Positions 32,731-42,133 of a stretch of DNA of 47,988 bases are shown one piece after another (position 1 is the stretch's first letter; each line of letters begins with the position of its first letter). A model generated the notes under the pieces. The model was not told where the DNA came from, searched no databases, and saw only the letters and a program-made list of their open reading frames with translations. The stretch is from an uncultured Pelagibacteraceae bacterium (lineage in GTDB: Bacteria > Pseudomonadota > Alphaproteobacteria > Pelagibacterales > Pelagibacteraceae): positions 1 through 47,988 of the forward strand of contig CACKYY010000010.1 in NCBI GenBank assembly GCA_902604525.1, written 5' to 3'. The translations under genes and the position numbers were made by a program.

Positions 32731-33803
32731 TGAGCTTTAAATGTGGAATAGTTGGTTTGCCCAATGTTGGTAAATCTACTTTATTTAATGCACTCACAAA
32801 TTCAAGTAAAGCTCAGGCTGCAAACTTTCCCTTTTGCACAATAGACCCTAATATAGGAGTAGTTCCTGTTCCAGACGAGCGACTTAAAAAATTATCTAAA
32901 GTTTCTAATTCAAAAAAAACAATTAATACAACGATTTCATTTGTTGATATAGCTGGCCTTGTTAAAGGTGCCTCAAAAGGTGAGGGTTTAGGAAATAAAT
33001 TTCTTTCTCATATAAGAGAGGTGGATGCTGTAATTCATATGATTAGATGCTTTGACTCTGATGATATTCAAAATGTTAACTCAACGGTTGATCCCATTAG
33101 AGATTTAGAGATTATTGAAACAGAAATGATGCTTGCAGATTTAGAGTCTATACAAAAAAGATTAGAAAAAAATAACAAAAAAAATGTAGAGGAAGAGCAA
33201 CTTAAAATTTTAGAAATTGCACTAGATTGTATAAATAATGATAAAGACATATCTGTTCTCAAATCTCAATTTGAAACAAAACAACTAAATCAAAGTGGAT
33301 TATTGTCCATTAAACCTAAGATATTTGTTTGTAATGTTGACGAACAAAGTGTCAAAGAGGGCAATCATTATACAGATGCTTTTATTGAGAAATATGGAAA
33401 AGAAAATACTTTAATAGTTTCAGCTGATATTGAAAATCAAATAAATGAATTAGAAAACGAAGAGAAAAAAAATTATATGGATATGATAGGCTTAAAAGAT
33501 ACTGGATTAAGCATGCTAATCCAAAAAGGATATAAAATTTTAGAACTTGATACTTATTTTACATCTGGTCCAGAAGAAACCAGAGCTTGGACAATTCAAA
33601 AGAATTGTACTGCTCCAAAGGCTGCTGGCGAGATTCATACAGATTTTGAAAAAGGATTTATAAGAGCTGAAACGATTTCCTACGAAGATTTTGTTGAAAA
33701 TGACGGTTGGGTGAATTCTAAAACAAATGGAAAAATGAGGTTAGAAGGTAAGGATTATATTGTAAAGGATGGGGATGTGTTAAACTTCCGATTTAACACG
33801 TGA
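32730..33803 (+). CDS. ychF: Redox-regulated ATPase YchF (Obg-like, OLA1 family)
   Basis: YchF is a TRAFAC-class ATPase that binds ribosomes. The 357-residue protein has the P-loop GLPNVGKSTLFNALTNS, switch region FPFCTIDPNIGVV, DIAGLVKGASKGEGLGNKFLSHIREVDA, an NxxE in VCNVDE where GTPases have NKxD, a coiled-coil insertion and a C-terminal TGS domain (about 280-357) with TFFTSGPEE-like YFTSGPEETRAW. It overlaps pth by 1 nt and its 3' end overlaps the convergent cytochrome c1 gene by 24 nt. Confidence 0.97.
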   Translation: MSFKCGIVGLPNVGKSTLFNALTNSSKAQAANFPFCTIDPNIGVVPVPDERLKKLSKVSNSKKTINTTISFVDIAGLVKGASKGEGLGNKFLSHIREVDAVIHMIRCFDSDDIQNVNSTVDPIRDLEIIETEMMLADLESIQKRLEKNNKKNVEEEQLKILEIALDCINNDKDISVLKSQFETKQLNQSGLLSIKPKIFVCNVDEQSVKEGNHYTDAFIEKYGKENTLIVSADIENQINELENEEKKNYMDMIGLKDTGLSMLIQKGYKILELDTYFTSGPEETRAWTIQKNCTAPKAAGEIHTDFEKGFIRAETISYEDFVENDGWVNSKTNGKMRLEGKDYIVKDGDVLNFRFNT

Positions 33804-34559
33804 CCAAATTCTCTTCATACTGAAATAAACAAGTATTGTTAAAATTATCAGATAAACGATAGCCTTAAAGCCCATTTGGTGTCTAGCTTCTAAACTTGGT
33901 TCTGCCGCCCACATTAAGAAAGTAGTTACGTCTTTTGACATTTGCTCAACGCTTGGGTTTGTTCCGTCTGAATATTCAATAATTCCGTCAGAAAGAGGTG
34001 CCGACATTTTAATTTTATTACCGTACATGTATTTATTGTAATGAACACCTTCATCTAAAATCATTCCACTTGGAGCTTCTTCATAACCCTGCAATAAAGA
34101 ATATATATAATCTACCCCACCTCCTCTTGCTTTTACTAATACCGACATATCTGGAGGATATGCACCACCATTCGCTGCTTCTGCTGCCTTAACATTTTCA
34201 TAAGGCATGACAAATTTATCAGACAGTTTTCCTGGTCTTTGAAACATTTCACCATCAGCATTTGGGCCATCTGTTACCTCAAATGAGGCAGCTATTGCTT
34301 TTGCTTGAGCTACTGAAAACTCAGGCCCTCCTTTTTCAGATAAATTTCTATAGCTTAAGTACTTCATTGAGTGGCACGCTGCACAAACTTCGGTATAAAC
34401 TTGATATCCTCTTTGAAGTGAAGCCCTATCAAATTTTCCAAATAATCCTTTAAAACTCCAATCAGTTTTTAAGTACTCAACTTTTTCTGCAGAGATTGCT
34501 GAATAACTATTTAGGGTTAACAGTATTATTATTGAAAAAAGTTTAAAAATTTTTTTCAC
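33780..34559 (-). CDS. petC: Cytochrome c1 of the bc1 complex
   Basis: Cytochrome c1 carries electrons from the Rieske centre to soluble cytochrome c. The 259-residue protein has a signal peptide (residues 1-24), heme motif C59-AA-C62-H63 in VCAACHSMKYLSYRNL, MKRIWSRVK at the C-terminal anchor end, and a single TM helix at about residues 231-248. YGNKIKMSAPL probably supplies the Met heme ligand. It is the last gene of petABC; its start overlaps the petB stop by one base and its end overlaps ychF by 24 nt. Confidence 0.96.
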   Translation of the reverse strand: MKKIFKLFSIIILLTLNSYSAISAEKVEYLKTDWSFKGLFGKFDRASLQRGYQVYTEVCAACHSMKYLSYRNLSEKGGPEFSVAQAKAIAASFEVTDGPNADGEMFQRPGKLSDKFVMPYENVKAAEAANGGAYPPDMSVLVKARGGGVDYIYSLLQGYEEAPSGMILDEGVHYNKYMYGNKIKMSAPLSDGIIEYSDGTNPSVEQMSKDVTTFLMWAAEPSLEARHQMGFKAIVYLIILTILVYFSMKRIWSRVKSEV

Positions 34560-35821
34560 TATTCTAATTTACTTTCCTTTTTTTTAGCCATAGCCATATT
34601 GGGCGATCCTCCAAGCACAGGTTCGGTAATACTTAATGGTAATGGTATAGTCCGCTCCTTTAACCCTAGCACTGGTAAAATAACTAAAAAATGTAGGAAA
34701 TAATAAGCTGTCGCAACTCTTGCAATCAATAAGTAAAGCCCTTCAGCAGGCATTGCACCCATATAACCTAATATTAAAACGTCAGCTACGAGTATCCAAT
34801 AAAATTGCTTATAAAGTGGTCTAAATACTGCTGATCTTATTTTTGAAGTATCTAGCCAAGGTAAAACAGCTAAAATTAAAATCGCAGATAGCATAGCTAC
34901 AACTCCAAGCAACTTATCAGGAACTGACCTTAGAATTGCATAAAAAGGTAGTAGATACCATTCAGGAACAATGTGCGCTGGCGTTACTAATGGATTGGCT
35001 TCTATATAATTATCAGCATGTCCTAAAATATTAGGCGCGTAGAATACAAAAAAAGCAAATACAATCATAAACATCAATAATGCAAATCCATCCTTAATTA
35101 CTATGTAAGGATGAAAAGGAACTGTATCCTTTGATGGTTTTTTAATATCTATTCCTACAGGATTGTTGTTACCAGGAACATGTAATGCCCAAATATGTAA
35201 AACCACTAATCCTAAAATTAAAAAAGGTATTAAATAATGCAGAGTAAAAAATCTTGTTAAAGTTGGATTATCTACCGAATATCCTCCCCACAACCAGGTC
35301 ACTATACCTTCTCCAACAAGTGGGATTGCACTAAATAAGTTTGTTATTACCGTCGCTCCCCAGAAACTCATTTGTCCCCATGGTAAAACATAGCCCATGA
35401 ATGCAGCTGCCATCATCAATAAGTAAATAATTATTCCAATAATCCAAATGACTTCTCTTGGAGATTTATATGATCCATAAAACAATGATCTGAAAATATG
35501 AATATAAACTGCTAAGAAAAACATGGAAGCACCATTTGCGTGAATATATCTAATTAACCAACCATAGTTAACATCTCTCATTATGTGTTCAACACTTTCA
35601 AATGCCATATCGGCGTGAGCGATATAATGCATTGCTAAAGTTAAGCCTGTTACAATTTGAGTAATTAAACAAAATGTTAAAATTCCACCAAATGTCCACC
35701 AGTAGTTTAAATTTTTTGGAGTTGGATAATCAGTTAAGTGATTTGCTAAAGTAAGTAATGGCAACCTATCATTAAACCATTTACCTGCTTTTGACTTGGG
35801 TGTGTATTCGTGATCACTCAT
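34559..35821 (-). CDS. petB: Cytochrome b of the bc1 complex
   Basis: Cytochrome b is the core of the quinol-oxidising bc1 complex. The 420-residue protein shows eight hydrophobic segments, heme-ligand helices [22 protein letters not shown] and [23 protein letters not shown], the [20 protein letters not shown] segment, and the Qo-site [13 protein letters not shown]. The C-terminal tail is charged ([10 protein letters not shown]). It lies 5 nt downstream of petA and overlaps petC by one base. Confidence 0.98.
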   Translation of the reverse strand: MSDHEYTPKSKAGKWFNDRLPLLTLANHLTDYPTPKNLNYWWTFGGILTFCLITQIVTGLTLAMHYIAHADMAFESVEHIMRDVNYGWLIRYIHANGASMFFLAVYIHIFRSLFYGSYKSPREVIWIIGIIIYLLMMAAAFMGYVLPWGQMSFWGATVITNLFSAIPLVGEGIVTWLWGGYSVDNPTLTRFFTLHYLIPFLILGLVVLHIWALHVPGNNNPVGIDIKKPSKDTVPFHPYIVIKDGFALLMFMIVFAFFVFYAPNILGHADNYIEANPLVTPAHIVPEWYLLPFYAILRSVPDKLLGVVAMLSAILILAVLPWLDTSKIRSAVFRPLYKQFYWILVADVLILGYMGAMPAEGLYLLIARVATAYYFLHFLVILPVLGLKERTIPLPLSITEPVLGGSPNMAMAKKKESKLE

Positions 35822-35826
35822 ATATT

Positions 35827-36336
35827 TTATCCAATTTTAATTGTGTTAGCGTTAACAAATTCATACTTTGGAACTTCCATGTTCCATGGTGCTGGACCTT
35901 TTCTAATTCTTCCAGATGTATCATAATGTGAACCATGACAAGGACAAAACCATCCATCATAGTCTCCTTTATCATTTAAAGGCACACATCCTAGATGAGT
36001 ACATACACCTAACATTACTAACCATTCAGGATTTTTTGCTCTGTCTTCATCCTTTTCTGGGTGAATCAAATCTTCCATTTTAACAGACCTTGCCTCGGCT
36101 ATTTCTTCCTGAGTTCGTCTTCTTATAAAAACTGGTTTTCCTCTCCAAAGCACGGTAATTGTATTACCTGGCTTTAAAGAACTAACGTCAACTTCAGTGC
36201 TAGCCAAAGCTTTTACAGACGCATCAGGATTCATTTGGTCCACTAATGGCCAAACAACAGCTGCAACTCCAACAGCTCCAACAGCATAAGAGGCTGTAAA
36301 TAAGAAATCTCTTCTTTCTGGTTTTTTATCTGACAC
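35827..36336 (-). CDS. petA: Rieske iron-sulfur subunit of the bc1 complex
   Basis: The Rieske protein moves electrons from quinol to cytochrome c1. The 169-residue protein has a twin-arginine-like anchor ([23 protein letters not shown]), hinge region near residues 40-50, and the cluster-binding boxes CTHLGC (C112, H114, C117) and CPCHGSHYD (C131, C133, H134), with C112/H114/C131/H134 as ligands and C117-C133 as the disulfide. The start is GTG at 36336. It is first in petABC, divergent from trmL across 91 nt. Confidence 0.97.
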   Translation of the reverse strand: MSDKKPERRDFLFTASYAVGAVGVAAVVWPLVDQMNPDASVKALASTEVDVSSLKPGNTITVLWRGKPVFIRRRTQEEIAEARSVKMEDLIHPEKDEDRAKNPEWLVMLGVCTHLGCVPLNDKGDYDGWFCPCHGSHYDTSGRIRKGPAPWNMEVPKYEFVNANTIKIG

Positions 36337-36427
36337 GATTAGTAACTGTTTATATTGTCTGTTTTGATTTAAATTACTTAATATACGAATTCATATAATA
36401 TAAAATATTAATTTTACTACTGATAGA

Positions 36428-36901
36428 ATGACACAGAATTCAACCATTTCAGGGCCAAAAATTGCATTATATGAGCCTGATATTCCACAAAATACTGCAG
36501 CAATAATAAGAACTTGTGCCTGTTTAGGTGCAAAACTAGAAATTATTGAGCCATGTGGTTTTCTGGTGTCAGATAAAAGGTTTAAGAGAGTTGTCATGGA
36601 CTACATGGATCTTGAACAGATCGAATTTTATCAAAGCTCTGAGAAATTTTTTGAGAAAAAGCAGAATCAGAGAATTGTTTTAATGACAACCAAGGGATCC
36701 ATATCTTATACTAAATTTAAGTTTAAATCAGATGATACAATTTTATTTGGCCGTGAAAGTGCGGGTGTTCCTGAAAAGGTTCACAAACTGATCAAAGATA
36801 GATTAAAGATCCCAATGAATGATAAAGTAAGATCACTAAATATTGCCTCATCTGTAGCTATAGTGTTGGCAGAAAGTTTAAGACAAATTAAATTAATTTA
36901 A
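36428..36901 (+). CDS. trmL: tRNA (cytidine/uridine(34)-2'-O)-methyltransferase TrmL
   Basis: TrmL methylates the wobble ribose of certain tRNA-Leu. The 157-residue SPOUT protein has the family order: ALYEPDIPQNTAAIIRTCACLGAKLEIIEPCGF, RVVMDYMDL, TKGSISY, and the knot LFGRESAGVPEKVHKLIKDRLKIPM with RSLNIASSVAIVLAESLRQ. It is of normal length. The next gene, hemF, begins at the base after its stop codon. Confidence 0.93.
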   Translation: MTQNSTISGPKIALYEPDIPQNTAAIIRTCACLGAKLEIIEPCGFLVSDKRFKRVVMDYMDLEQIEFYQSSEKFFEKKQNQRIVLMTTKGSISYTKFKFKSDDTILFGRESAGVPEKVHKLIKDRLKIPMNDKVRSLNIASSVAIVLAESLRQIKLI

Positions 36902-37729
36902 ATGGACATAGATATTAAAAAAGATCTAACAAGTAATTGGTTTAAACTATTACAAAATGCGATTTGTGATGATATCGTCAAGCTTGAGAAGAACAAATTT
37001 AAATTTAAATCTACTTCTTGGAAAAGGAATACTAAAAAAGATGAGGGAGGTGGAGAATACAGAATTCTTAGCAATGGAAAAATATTTGAAAAAGTGGGTG
37101 TAAATTACTCAAAAGTATATGGAAAATTTCCAAAAAAATTTCAGAAAAATATTCTAGGTGCTGAAAAAGATCCAAGTTTTTGGGCATCAGGGATATCAAT
37201 TGTAATGCATATGCAAAATCCTCATATTCCGGCAATGCATTTTAATACTAGGTTCATTTGTACAAAAAAAAATTGGTTTGGAGGTGGCATGGATGTTACT
37301 CCAGCTATTAAAGATATGAGTGAAAAAAATAATTTTCATAAAGAACTAAAACTTATGTGTGACCAACATGATAAAAAATATTATGCCAAATACAAAAAAT
37401 GGTGCGATGAATATTTTTATTTACCACATAGAGGTGAGGCAAGAGGAATAGGTGGTATTTTTTTTGATTATAAAAAAGATAACTTTGAAAAAGATTTTAA
37501 ATTTGTAAGAGATGTGGGTGTAACATTTCAAATGTTATTTAATAATATTATAAGAAAAAAAATTTCAAAAAAATGGACTTTAAAAGAAAAAGAGAAGCAG
37601 TATATTAGGAGAGGACGTTATGCAGAATTTAACTTATTGTATGACAGAGGAACAAAATTTGGACTTCAAACTGGTGGTAATGTAGAGGGAATACTAATGT
37701 CCTTACCTCCAATTGCAAAATGGAAATAA
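36902..37729 (+). CDS. hemF: Oxygen-dependent coproporphyrinogen III oxidase
   Basis: HemF decarboxylates coproporphyrinogen III to protoporphyrinogen IX using O2, a late step in heme synthesis. The 275-residue protein carries GGGEYRILSNGKIFEKVGVNYS, HMQNPHIPAMHFNTRF, GGGMDVTPA, the segment RGEARGIGGIFFDY, and RYAEFNLLYDRGTKFGLQTGGNVEGILMSLPP near the end, all signatures of HemF. It follows trmL with no spacer and is near petABC, whose cytochromes need heme. Confidence 0.97.
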   Translation: MDIDIKKDLTSNWFKLLQNAICDDIVKLEKNKFKFKSTSWKRNTKKDEGGGEYRILSNGKIFEKVGVNYSKVYGKFPKKFQKNILGAEKDPSFWASGISIVMHMQNPHIPAMHFNTRFICTKKNWFGGGMDVTPAIKDMSEKNNFHKELKLMCDQHDKKYYAKYKKWCDEYFYLPHRGEARGIGGIFFDYKKDNFEKDFKFVRDVGVTFQMLFNNIIRKKISKKWTLKEKEKQYIRRGRYAEFNLLYDRGTKFGLQTGGNVEGILMSLPPIAKWK

Positions 37730-37732
37730 AAA

Positions 37733-38209
37733 ATGGATAAAGAACCAATTACACTTAATGGTCTCAATAAATTAAAAGAAGAATTAATTTATTTAAAAGA
37801 AAAAAAAAGGCCTGAAATAGTAGCTGCAATTGCTGAAGCTAGATCTCACGGAGATTTAAAAGAAAATGCTGAGTATCATGCTGCAAAAGAGGAACAATCA
37901 CATAGCGAAGGACGAATAACAGAAATTAATGATATAATTGCACGAGCAAACGTAATTGATGTAACTAAATTAAATAATGACGGTAAAGTAATTTTTGGTT
38001 CTACTGTTTATCTTGAAGATTTAGATACCGGAGAAAAAATAAATTATAAAATTGTTGGTAAAGATGAGGCTGATTTAAAACAAAAATTAATTTTTTTTCA
38101 ATCTCCTATCAGTAAGGGTTTAATTGGTAAAAATAAAAAAGATTTAGTTGAAATTACTACTCCATCAGGAGTGAAAAATTTTGAGATTAAAGACGTAAAA
38201 TATATTTAA
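37733..38209 (+). CDS. greA: Transcription elongation factor GreA
   Basis: GreA enters the secondary channel of RNA polymerase and stimulates cleavage of backtracked RNA. The 158-residue protein has the N-terminal coiled coil with ARSHGDLKENAEYHAAKEEQSHSEGRI, where the D-L-K-E-N-A-E-Y tip carries the acidic residues, and the C-terminal domain with FGSTVYLEDL and SPISKGLIGK. It is 3 nt downstream of hemF. Its stop overlaps the cca stop in the tetranucleotide TTAA. Confidence 0.97.
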   Translation: MDKEPITLNGLNKLKEELIYLKEKKRPEIVAAIAEARSHGDLKENAEYHAAKEEQSHSEGRITEINDIIARANVIDVTKLNNDGKVIFGSTVYLEDLDTGEKINYKIVGKDEADLKQKLIFFQSPISKGLIGKNKKDLVEITTPSGVKNFEIKDVKYI

Positions 38210-39480
38210 CCTTTAGCAATTTTTTGAACTTGTTTATCTGAGATTTGAAAGCCGTTTTGAACCCAAATTTCTTCTATGATCTTCAATTTGTCTCCTAAAA
38301 CTTTGCCTTCAGGGATATTGTACTTTGACATAAGAATATTTGCCCCAACAGGTAAGGTTGGCAAAGTTTTGTTATTATAAAAATCAAGTAATTTAACCAA
38401 TTTTTTTTCTAATTTTTTTGAAATAAATAACTTAAAACTAATAATATCAGTTACAGCTTGTCTTCCATTAAAATAAAAAATTTTGTTCAAATTTTTTTCA
38501 GTAAAATAATTAATATTTACTTTTTGCTTATAAAAGTTATCAACAAATTTTATTCTTTTTTGATCTTTATTAGAAATTTTAAATTTATATAAAAAATAAT
38601 CTGCATTATCAGTTCCATCAATAGTTAATAATGAAATCAATAAAATAAAATCAATTTTAGATAAATTTTTCTGTGCGTATGAATTTAACTTTTTAAAACT
38701 TTGAAGATTTTTTAATTGAGGGAAAATAAGCTCTATTAACTCAAGGCTTTCTTTATCATTAAATAATTTAATAAACCCATCTGATTTTGTTAATTTTTTA
38801 AATTCCTCTACTAGTCTTTCAGAAGAAAGTTTTGAAATTCCTCCAATATTTCTTTTAATAGTTTTAAAAATTTCAAGCTCATGTTTGTTATTAGAATAAT
38901 TTAAAAAGAAGCGTAGGTATCTTAATATCCTTAAGTAATCCTCTTGAATTCTCTCCTCTGGATTTCCTATAAATTTTATTGTTCCACTTTCTATATCTTT
39001 TTTACCATAATGTGGATCAAATAAATTTCCATCTTTATCAGAATAAATTGCATTAATAGAAAAATCTCTACGATTTGAATCATCCTTCCAGTCTAACGAA
39101 AATTCAACTTTAGCATGCCTTCCATCTGTTGAAACATCTTTTCTAAGAGTGGTGATTTCATATTTTTGATCACCTATAATTGCAGTAATCGTTCCATGGT
39201 CTATTCCTGTTTCATAAAAGTTGATATTATTTTTTTTGAGTGCATCACAAACTTCTGTGGGTATTAAGTTTGTGGCTAAATCTATATCATCAACTTCTTC
39301 TTTTTTTATAATCTTTCTAATACATCCACCAACATATCTGACTTCACTAGTTTCGTTAAAATTGTTTATAGCTTCAAATACTTTGTGAGCTGAAGTTTCC
39401 TGGGTAATTTTTTTTATGTTTTGACTTATGTAATCAAGATTTCTTGACCTAAAAAATATTTTATCTAAAAATTTATCCAT
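38206..39480 (-). CDS. cca: CCA tRNA nucleotidyltransferase
   Basis: This enzyme adds or repairs the 3' CCA of tRNAs. The 424-residue class II nucleotidyltransferase has YVGGCIRKIIKKEEVDDIDLATNL with the GG and D-x-D metal-binding residues, the RDVSTDGRHA-like LRKDVSTDGRHAKVEF, DSNRRDFSINAIYSD, and IQEDYLRILRYLRFF, then an RNA-binding helical part. A bacterial poly(A) polymerase is possible from this family but the size fits CCA-adding enzymes. Its ATG lies 3 nt after the CCA end of tRNA-Gln on the same strand. Confidence 0.93.
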   Translation of the reverse strand: MDKFLDKIFFRSRNLDYISQNIKKITQETSAHKVFEAINNFNETSEVRYVGGCIRKIIKKEEVDDIDLATNLIPTEVCDALKKNNINFYETGIDHGTITAIIGDQKYEITTLRKDVSTDGRHAKVEFSLDWKDDSNRRDFSINAIYSDKDGNLFDPHYGKKDIESGTIKFIGNPEERIQEDYLRILRYLRFFLNYSNNKHELEIFKTIKRNIGGISKLSSERLVEEFKKLTKSDGFIKLFNDKESLELIELIFPQLKNLQSFKKLNSYAQKNLSKIDFILLISLLTIDGTDNADYFLYKFKISNKDQKRIKFVDNFYKQKVNINYFTEKNLNKIFYFNGRQAVTDIISFKLFISKKLEKKLVKLLDFYNNKTLPTLPVGANILMSKYNIPEGKVLGDKLKIIEEIWVQNGFQISDKQVQKIAKG

Positions 39481-39483
39481 ATA

Positions 39484-39557
39484 TGGCTGGGGCGCTAGGA
39501 TTCGAACCTAGGATGCCGGTACCAAAAACCAGTGCCTTACCGCTTGGCTACGCCCCA
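39484..39557 (-). tRNA. tRNA-Gln (anticodon UUG)
   Basis: On the minus strand a 74-nt cloverleaf folds with acceptor TGGGGCG/CGCCCCA (U1-A72, typical of tRNA-Gln), anticodon stem CTGGT/ACCGG around loop TTTTGGT (anticodon UUG), a canonical T-arm CTAGG-TTCGAAT-CCTAG, discriminator G and encoded CCA. It lies in the 110-nt gap between ispE and cca, 33 nt after the ispE stop and 3 nt before the cca start, all on one strand. Confidence 0.97.
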
Positions 39558-39590
39558 ATATTGTTTTCATATAGCACAAAAAACCAAAAT

Positions 39591-40436
39591 TTATATAGTT
39601 TTTGATACATTGCACCAATAATTTTTAAATTTTCTTTTAAACTGTATCTTTGCCAACTTACAATCTTTTGAGTATTGATAATAAGCACAAATAGCTGATC
39701 CTGAACCAGTCATCCTAACAAATAAAGGACTATTAAGGTTTTTCAAAAATAACTTTATGTTTTTTAGTCGCGGGTATTTTAAAAAAGCTATTTTCTCAAG
39801 AGCATTAACTTGCTGAATTAAATAGTTTGAACTGAACATTTGTTTTTTTGGAGAATTGAGGTTTGGTTTAGTGAACTTCCTAACTCCAGAGTATATTTTT
39901 TTTGTAGAACATCCAAAGTTAGGTTTAACCAACAAAGTATTATATTTAGGACACTTTGTGAATTTTTTAATTTGATTGTTTGATTGCAAGATAGAACTAG
40001 AAAAATTTATTCCTAATATCACATCAGATCCAATTGAATTACACAGTTTTTCTATATTTATTTTTGTGAGTTTTATAATTTTTTTTTTTATAAAAAAATT
40101 TAATATCGCTGCTGCATTCATGGAACCACCACCAAGTCCAGCTTCTTGTGGAATATTTTTTTTAATACTTATTTTAAATTTTTTATTTTTTAATAAATTG
40201 GATCTATCGAGTAAATCTAGTAACTTTTGAACTGTGTTTTCTCTTTTTATATTCTTTGAAAATTTTCCATAAAAAGAAATTTTGTGATTATCGGACTTTA
40301 TGTTTTGAATAGAAATCAAATCGTGTAAGTCAATAAATGAAATAATACTCTCAATTTTATGCATTGAGTTTCTTTTTCCTGTTACATTTAATGCTAAATT
40401 AATTTTAGCGTAAGATTTAAGATAATTATTCCTCAT
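39591..40436 (-). CDS. ispE: 4-diphosphocytidyl-2-C-methyl-D-erythritol kinase
   Basis: IspE phosphorylates CDP-methylerythritol in the MEP isoprenoid pathway. The 281-residue GHMP kinase has SYAKINLALNV with the catalytic Lys at residue 11, the ATP-binding loop PQEAGLGGGSMNAAA (residues 96-110), the catalytic Asp in NSIGSDVILGINF, and the C-terminal RMTGSGSAICAYY. Length is normal. It starts right after the TPR gene stop (no spacer) and is followed by tRNA-Gln and cca. Confidence 0.95.
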   Translation of the reverse strand: MRNNYLKSYAKINLALNVTGKRNSMHKIESIISFIDLHDLISIQNIKSDNHKISFYGKFSKNIKRENTVQKLLDLLDRSNLLKNKKFKISIKKNIPQEAGLGGGSMNAAAILNFFIKKKIIKLTKINIEKLCNSIGSDVILGINFSSSILQSNNQIKKFTKCPKYNTLLVKPNFGCSTKKIYSGVRKFTKPNLNSPKKQMFSSNYLIQQVNALEKIAFLKYPRLKNIKLFLKNLNSPLFVRMTGSGSAICAYYQYSKDCKLAKIQFKRKFKNYWCNVSKTI

Positions 40437-42122
40437 TTAGGAATTTTTAAGACCTTCAATTACTTTAATATTTATTTTATTCCTCATACTGTCTTCAGTA
40501 TCATCAAACTTTAAAACATTATTCCAAAAATATCGTGCTTGTATTTTGCGATTTAATTTCCACAATATATCTCCGTAATGATCGTTCACTATTGGATCCT
40601 CAGGCATCAACTCCACCGCCCTTTTAAGATATTTTTCAGCCTCAATGTAATCGTCTATAAGATAATAAGCCCATCCAATTGAGTCGATGATATAAGGATC
40701 ATTACTTTTTGACTCGTATGCCCTTTTCAACATTTCCATTGATTCATCAATTTTATAATCACGTTCTAGCCACGAATATGCCAAATAATTAAGAACATAA
40801 GCATCATCAGGATTTATTTTTAGAGAATTAAGTAAATCTTCGTCTGCTTTTTTATAATCTCCTAACCTTTCATAGCTTCCCCCTCTTCGGTAAAGTAAAT
40901 CTGCTCTAAGTTCAGATTCATCATCTAATATTTCAATAATTTGAGAGTAATATTCAATTGCTTTTTCATAATTTTTTGAATTTTTATAAAAATTTGCAAT
41001 ATCAAATTGCATTTTTAAGTTTGGATTATCTATTTGATTAAACTTTGCAGTAATAAACTTTATCGCATTGTCATAATCTTGTTCCTCAACAATTATTTGA
41101 GCTTCTTTTTTTAATCTAAACCAATAATAAAACTCATCTTTTTTATTAAATTTTGTAATTATTTTTTTAACTTTATTAAATTCTTCATTTAAAAAATAGT
41201 TTTCTGCAACCAAAGATAAATTAAACTCAAACTTTGGATTTAAATAATTTGATAAATTTAAATAAAAATTAGATTTCTCAAAATTATCTTGGGATGAATA
41301 AATATTGGACACCAAAAATAAAAATTCGGAAACAACATCTTTGTGATTTTGACATGAAAAAATTTTATTAAATTCCTCAAATTTTTTATTCTCTACCCAA
41401 CTTTTACTTTGGGATAGTAAAATGGTTGAGTTCATATAATCAAATTGACTAACCACATTTTCTGCTGCATTTATTTTATTTTTATCAATTAAATAATTAA
41501 GATAAAAAAAGATATATCTAGAATAATCTCCTTTTTGACTATTAATTAAATTAAGAAAATAAGCTCCAGTCTTTTCATCGTTTAAATAACATCTTTGAAA
41601 AGTTTCCGCTATTAAAGACAAATTCCCAAAATTTTTTTTATTATTTAAAATTTTTTTATTTTTAAAAGTATAGATATATTGTTTTAAAGCCTCAAAAATA
41701 ACCAAGTTTATTCTATTTTGATCTTGAAATTTTAAACTTTGCGTTAAATATTCATCTGCCTCATCAAAATTATTTTTTTTTAGGCTATCAATAATTAAAA
41801 TTAAATAGGCGTCGTAAAAATCTGCATTGTCTATATTACCATTATTTTTGATCACATTAATTGCTTGTGGAATTTTATTGTCTAAAACTAATGAATTTAC
41901 ATACCTTTTTAAATACGAGTCATGTTTGTTAAGTAAAACTTTTGAAAGATTGAAAAATTTTAATGCTTTAGAATTATTTTGATTTTCATATGCAATAATT
42001 CCTGAAAAATAATTTGATAAATCCCTAGAATTAATGTCATTAAAAGTAGTACTTTTAGAATATATGGGTGTCTGATAGAATAATCCAAAAATAAATATCA
42101 GTTTTATTAATTTTTTTAACAT
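40437..42122 (-). CDS. Secreted tetratricopeptide-repeat protein
   Basis: The 561-residue protein has a signal peptide (MLKKLIKLIFIFGLFYQTPIYSKS) and is helical throughout. The N-terminal two thirds are divergent helical repeats; clear TPR units occur in the last third, for example YEKAIEYYSQIIEI, GDYKKADEDLLNSLKINPDD, YKIDESMEMLKRAYES and YIEAEKYLKRAVELMPEDP (about residues 380-520). TPR proteins with this order (next to ispE) are common in alphaproteobacteria, but no precise function is known; a periplasmic scaffolding role is a guess. It starts 11 nt from the divergent UDG-family gene. Confidence 0.88.
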   Translation of the reverse strand: MLKKLIKLIFIFGLFYQTPIYSKSTTFNDINSRDLSNYFSGIIAYENQNNSKALKFFNLSKVLLNKHDSYLKRYVNSLVLDNKIPQAINVIKNNGNIDNADFYDAYLILIIDSLKKNNFDEADEYLTQSLKFQDQNRINLVIFEALKQYIYTFKNKKILNNKKNFGNLSLIAETFQRCYLNDEKTGAYFLNLINSQKGDYSRYIFFYLNYLIDKNKINAAENVVSQFDYMNSTILLSQSKSWVENKKFEEFNKIFSCQNHKDVVSEFLFLVSNIYSSQDNFEKSNFYLNLSNYLNPKFEFNLSLVAENYFLNEEFNKVKKIITKFNKKDEFYYWFRLKKEAQIIVEEQDYDNAIKFITAKFNQIDNPNLKMQFDIANFYKNSKNYEKAIEYYSQIIEILDDESELRADLLYRRGGSYERLGDYKKADEDLLNSLKINPDDAYVLNYLAYSWLERDYKIDESMEMLKRAYESKSNDPYIIDSIGWAYYLIDDYIEAEKYLKRAVELMPEDPIVNDHYGDILWKLNRKIQARYFWNNVLKFDDTEDSMRNKINIKVIEGLKNS

Positions 42123-42133
42123 TTAGACATTGT

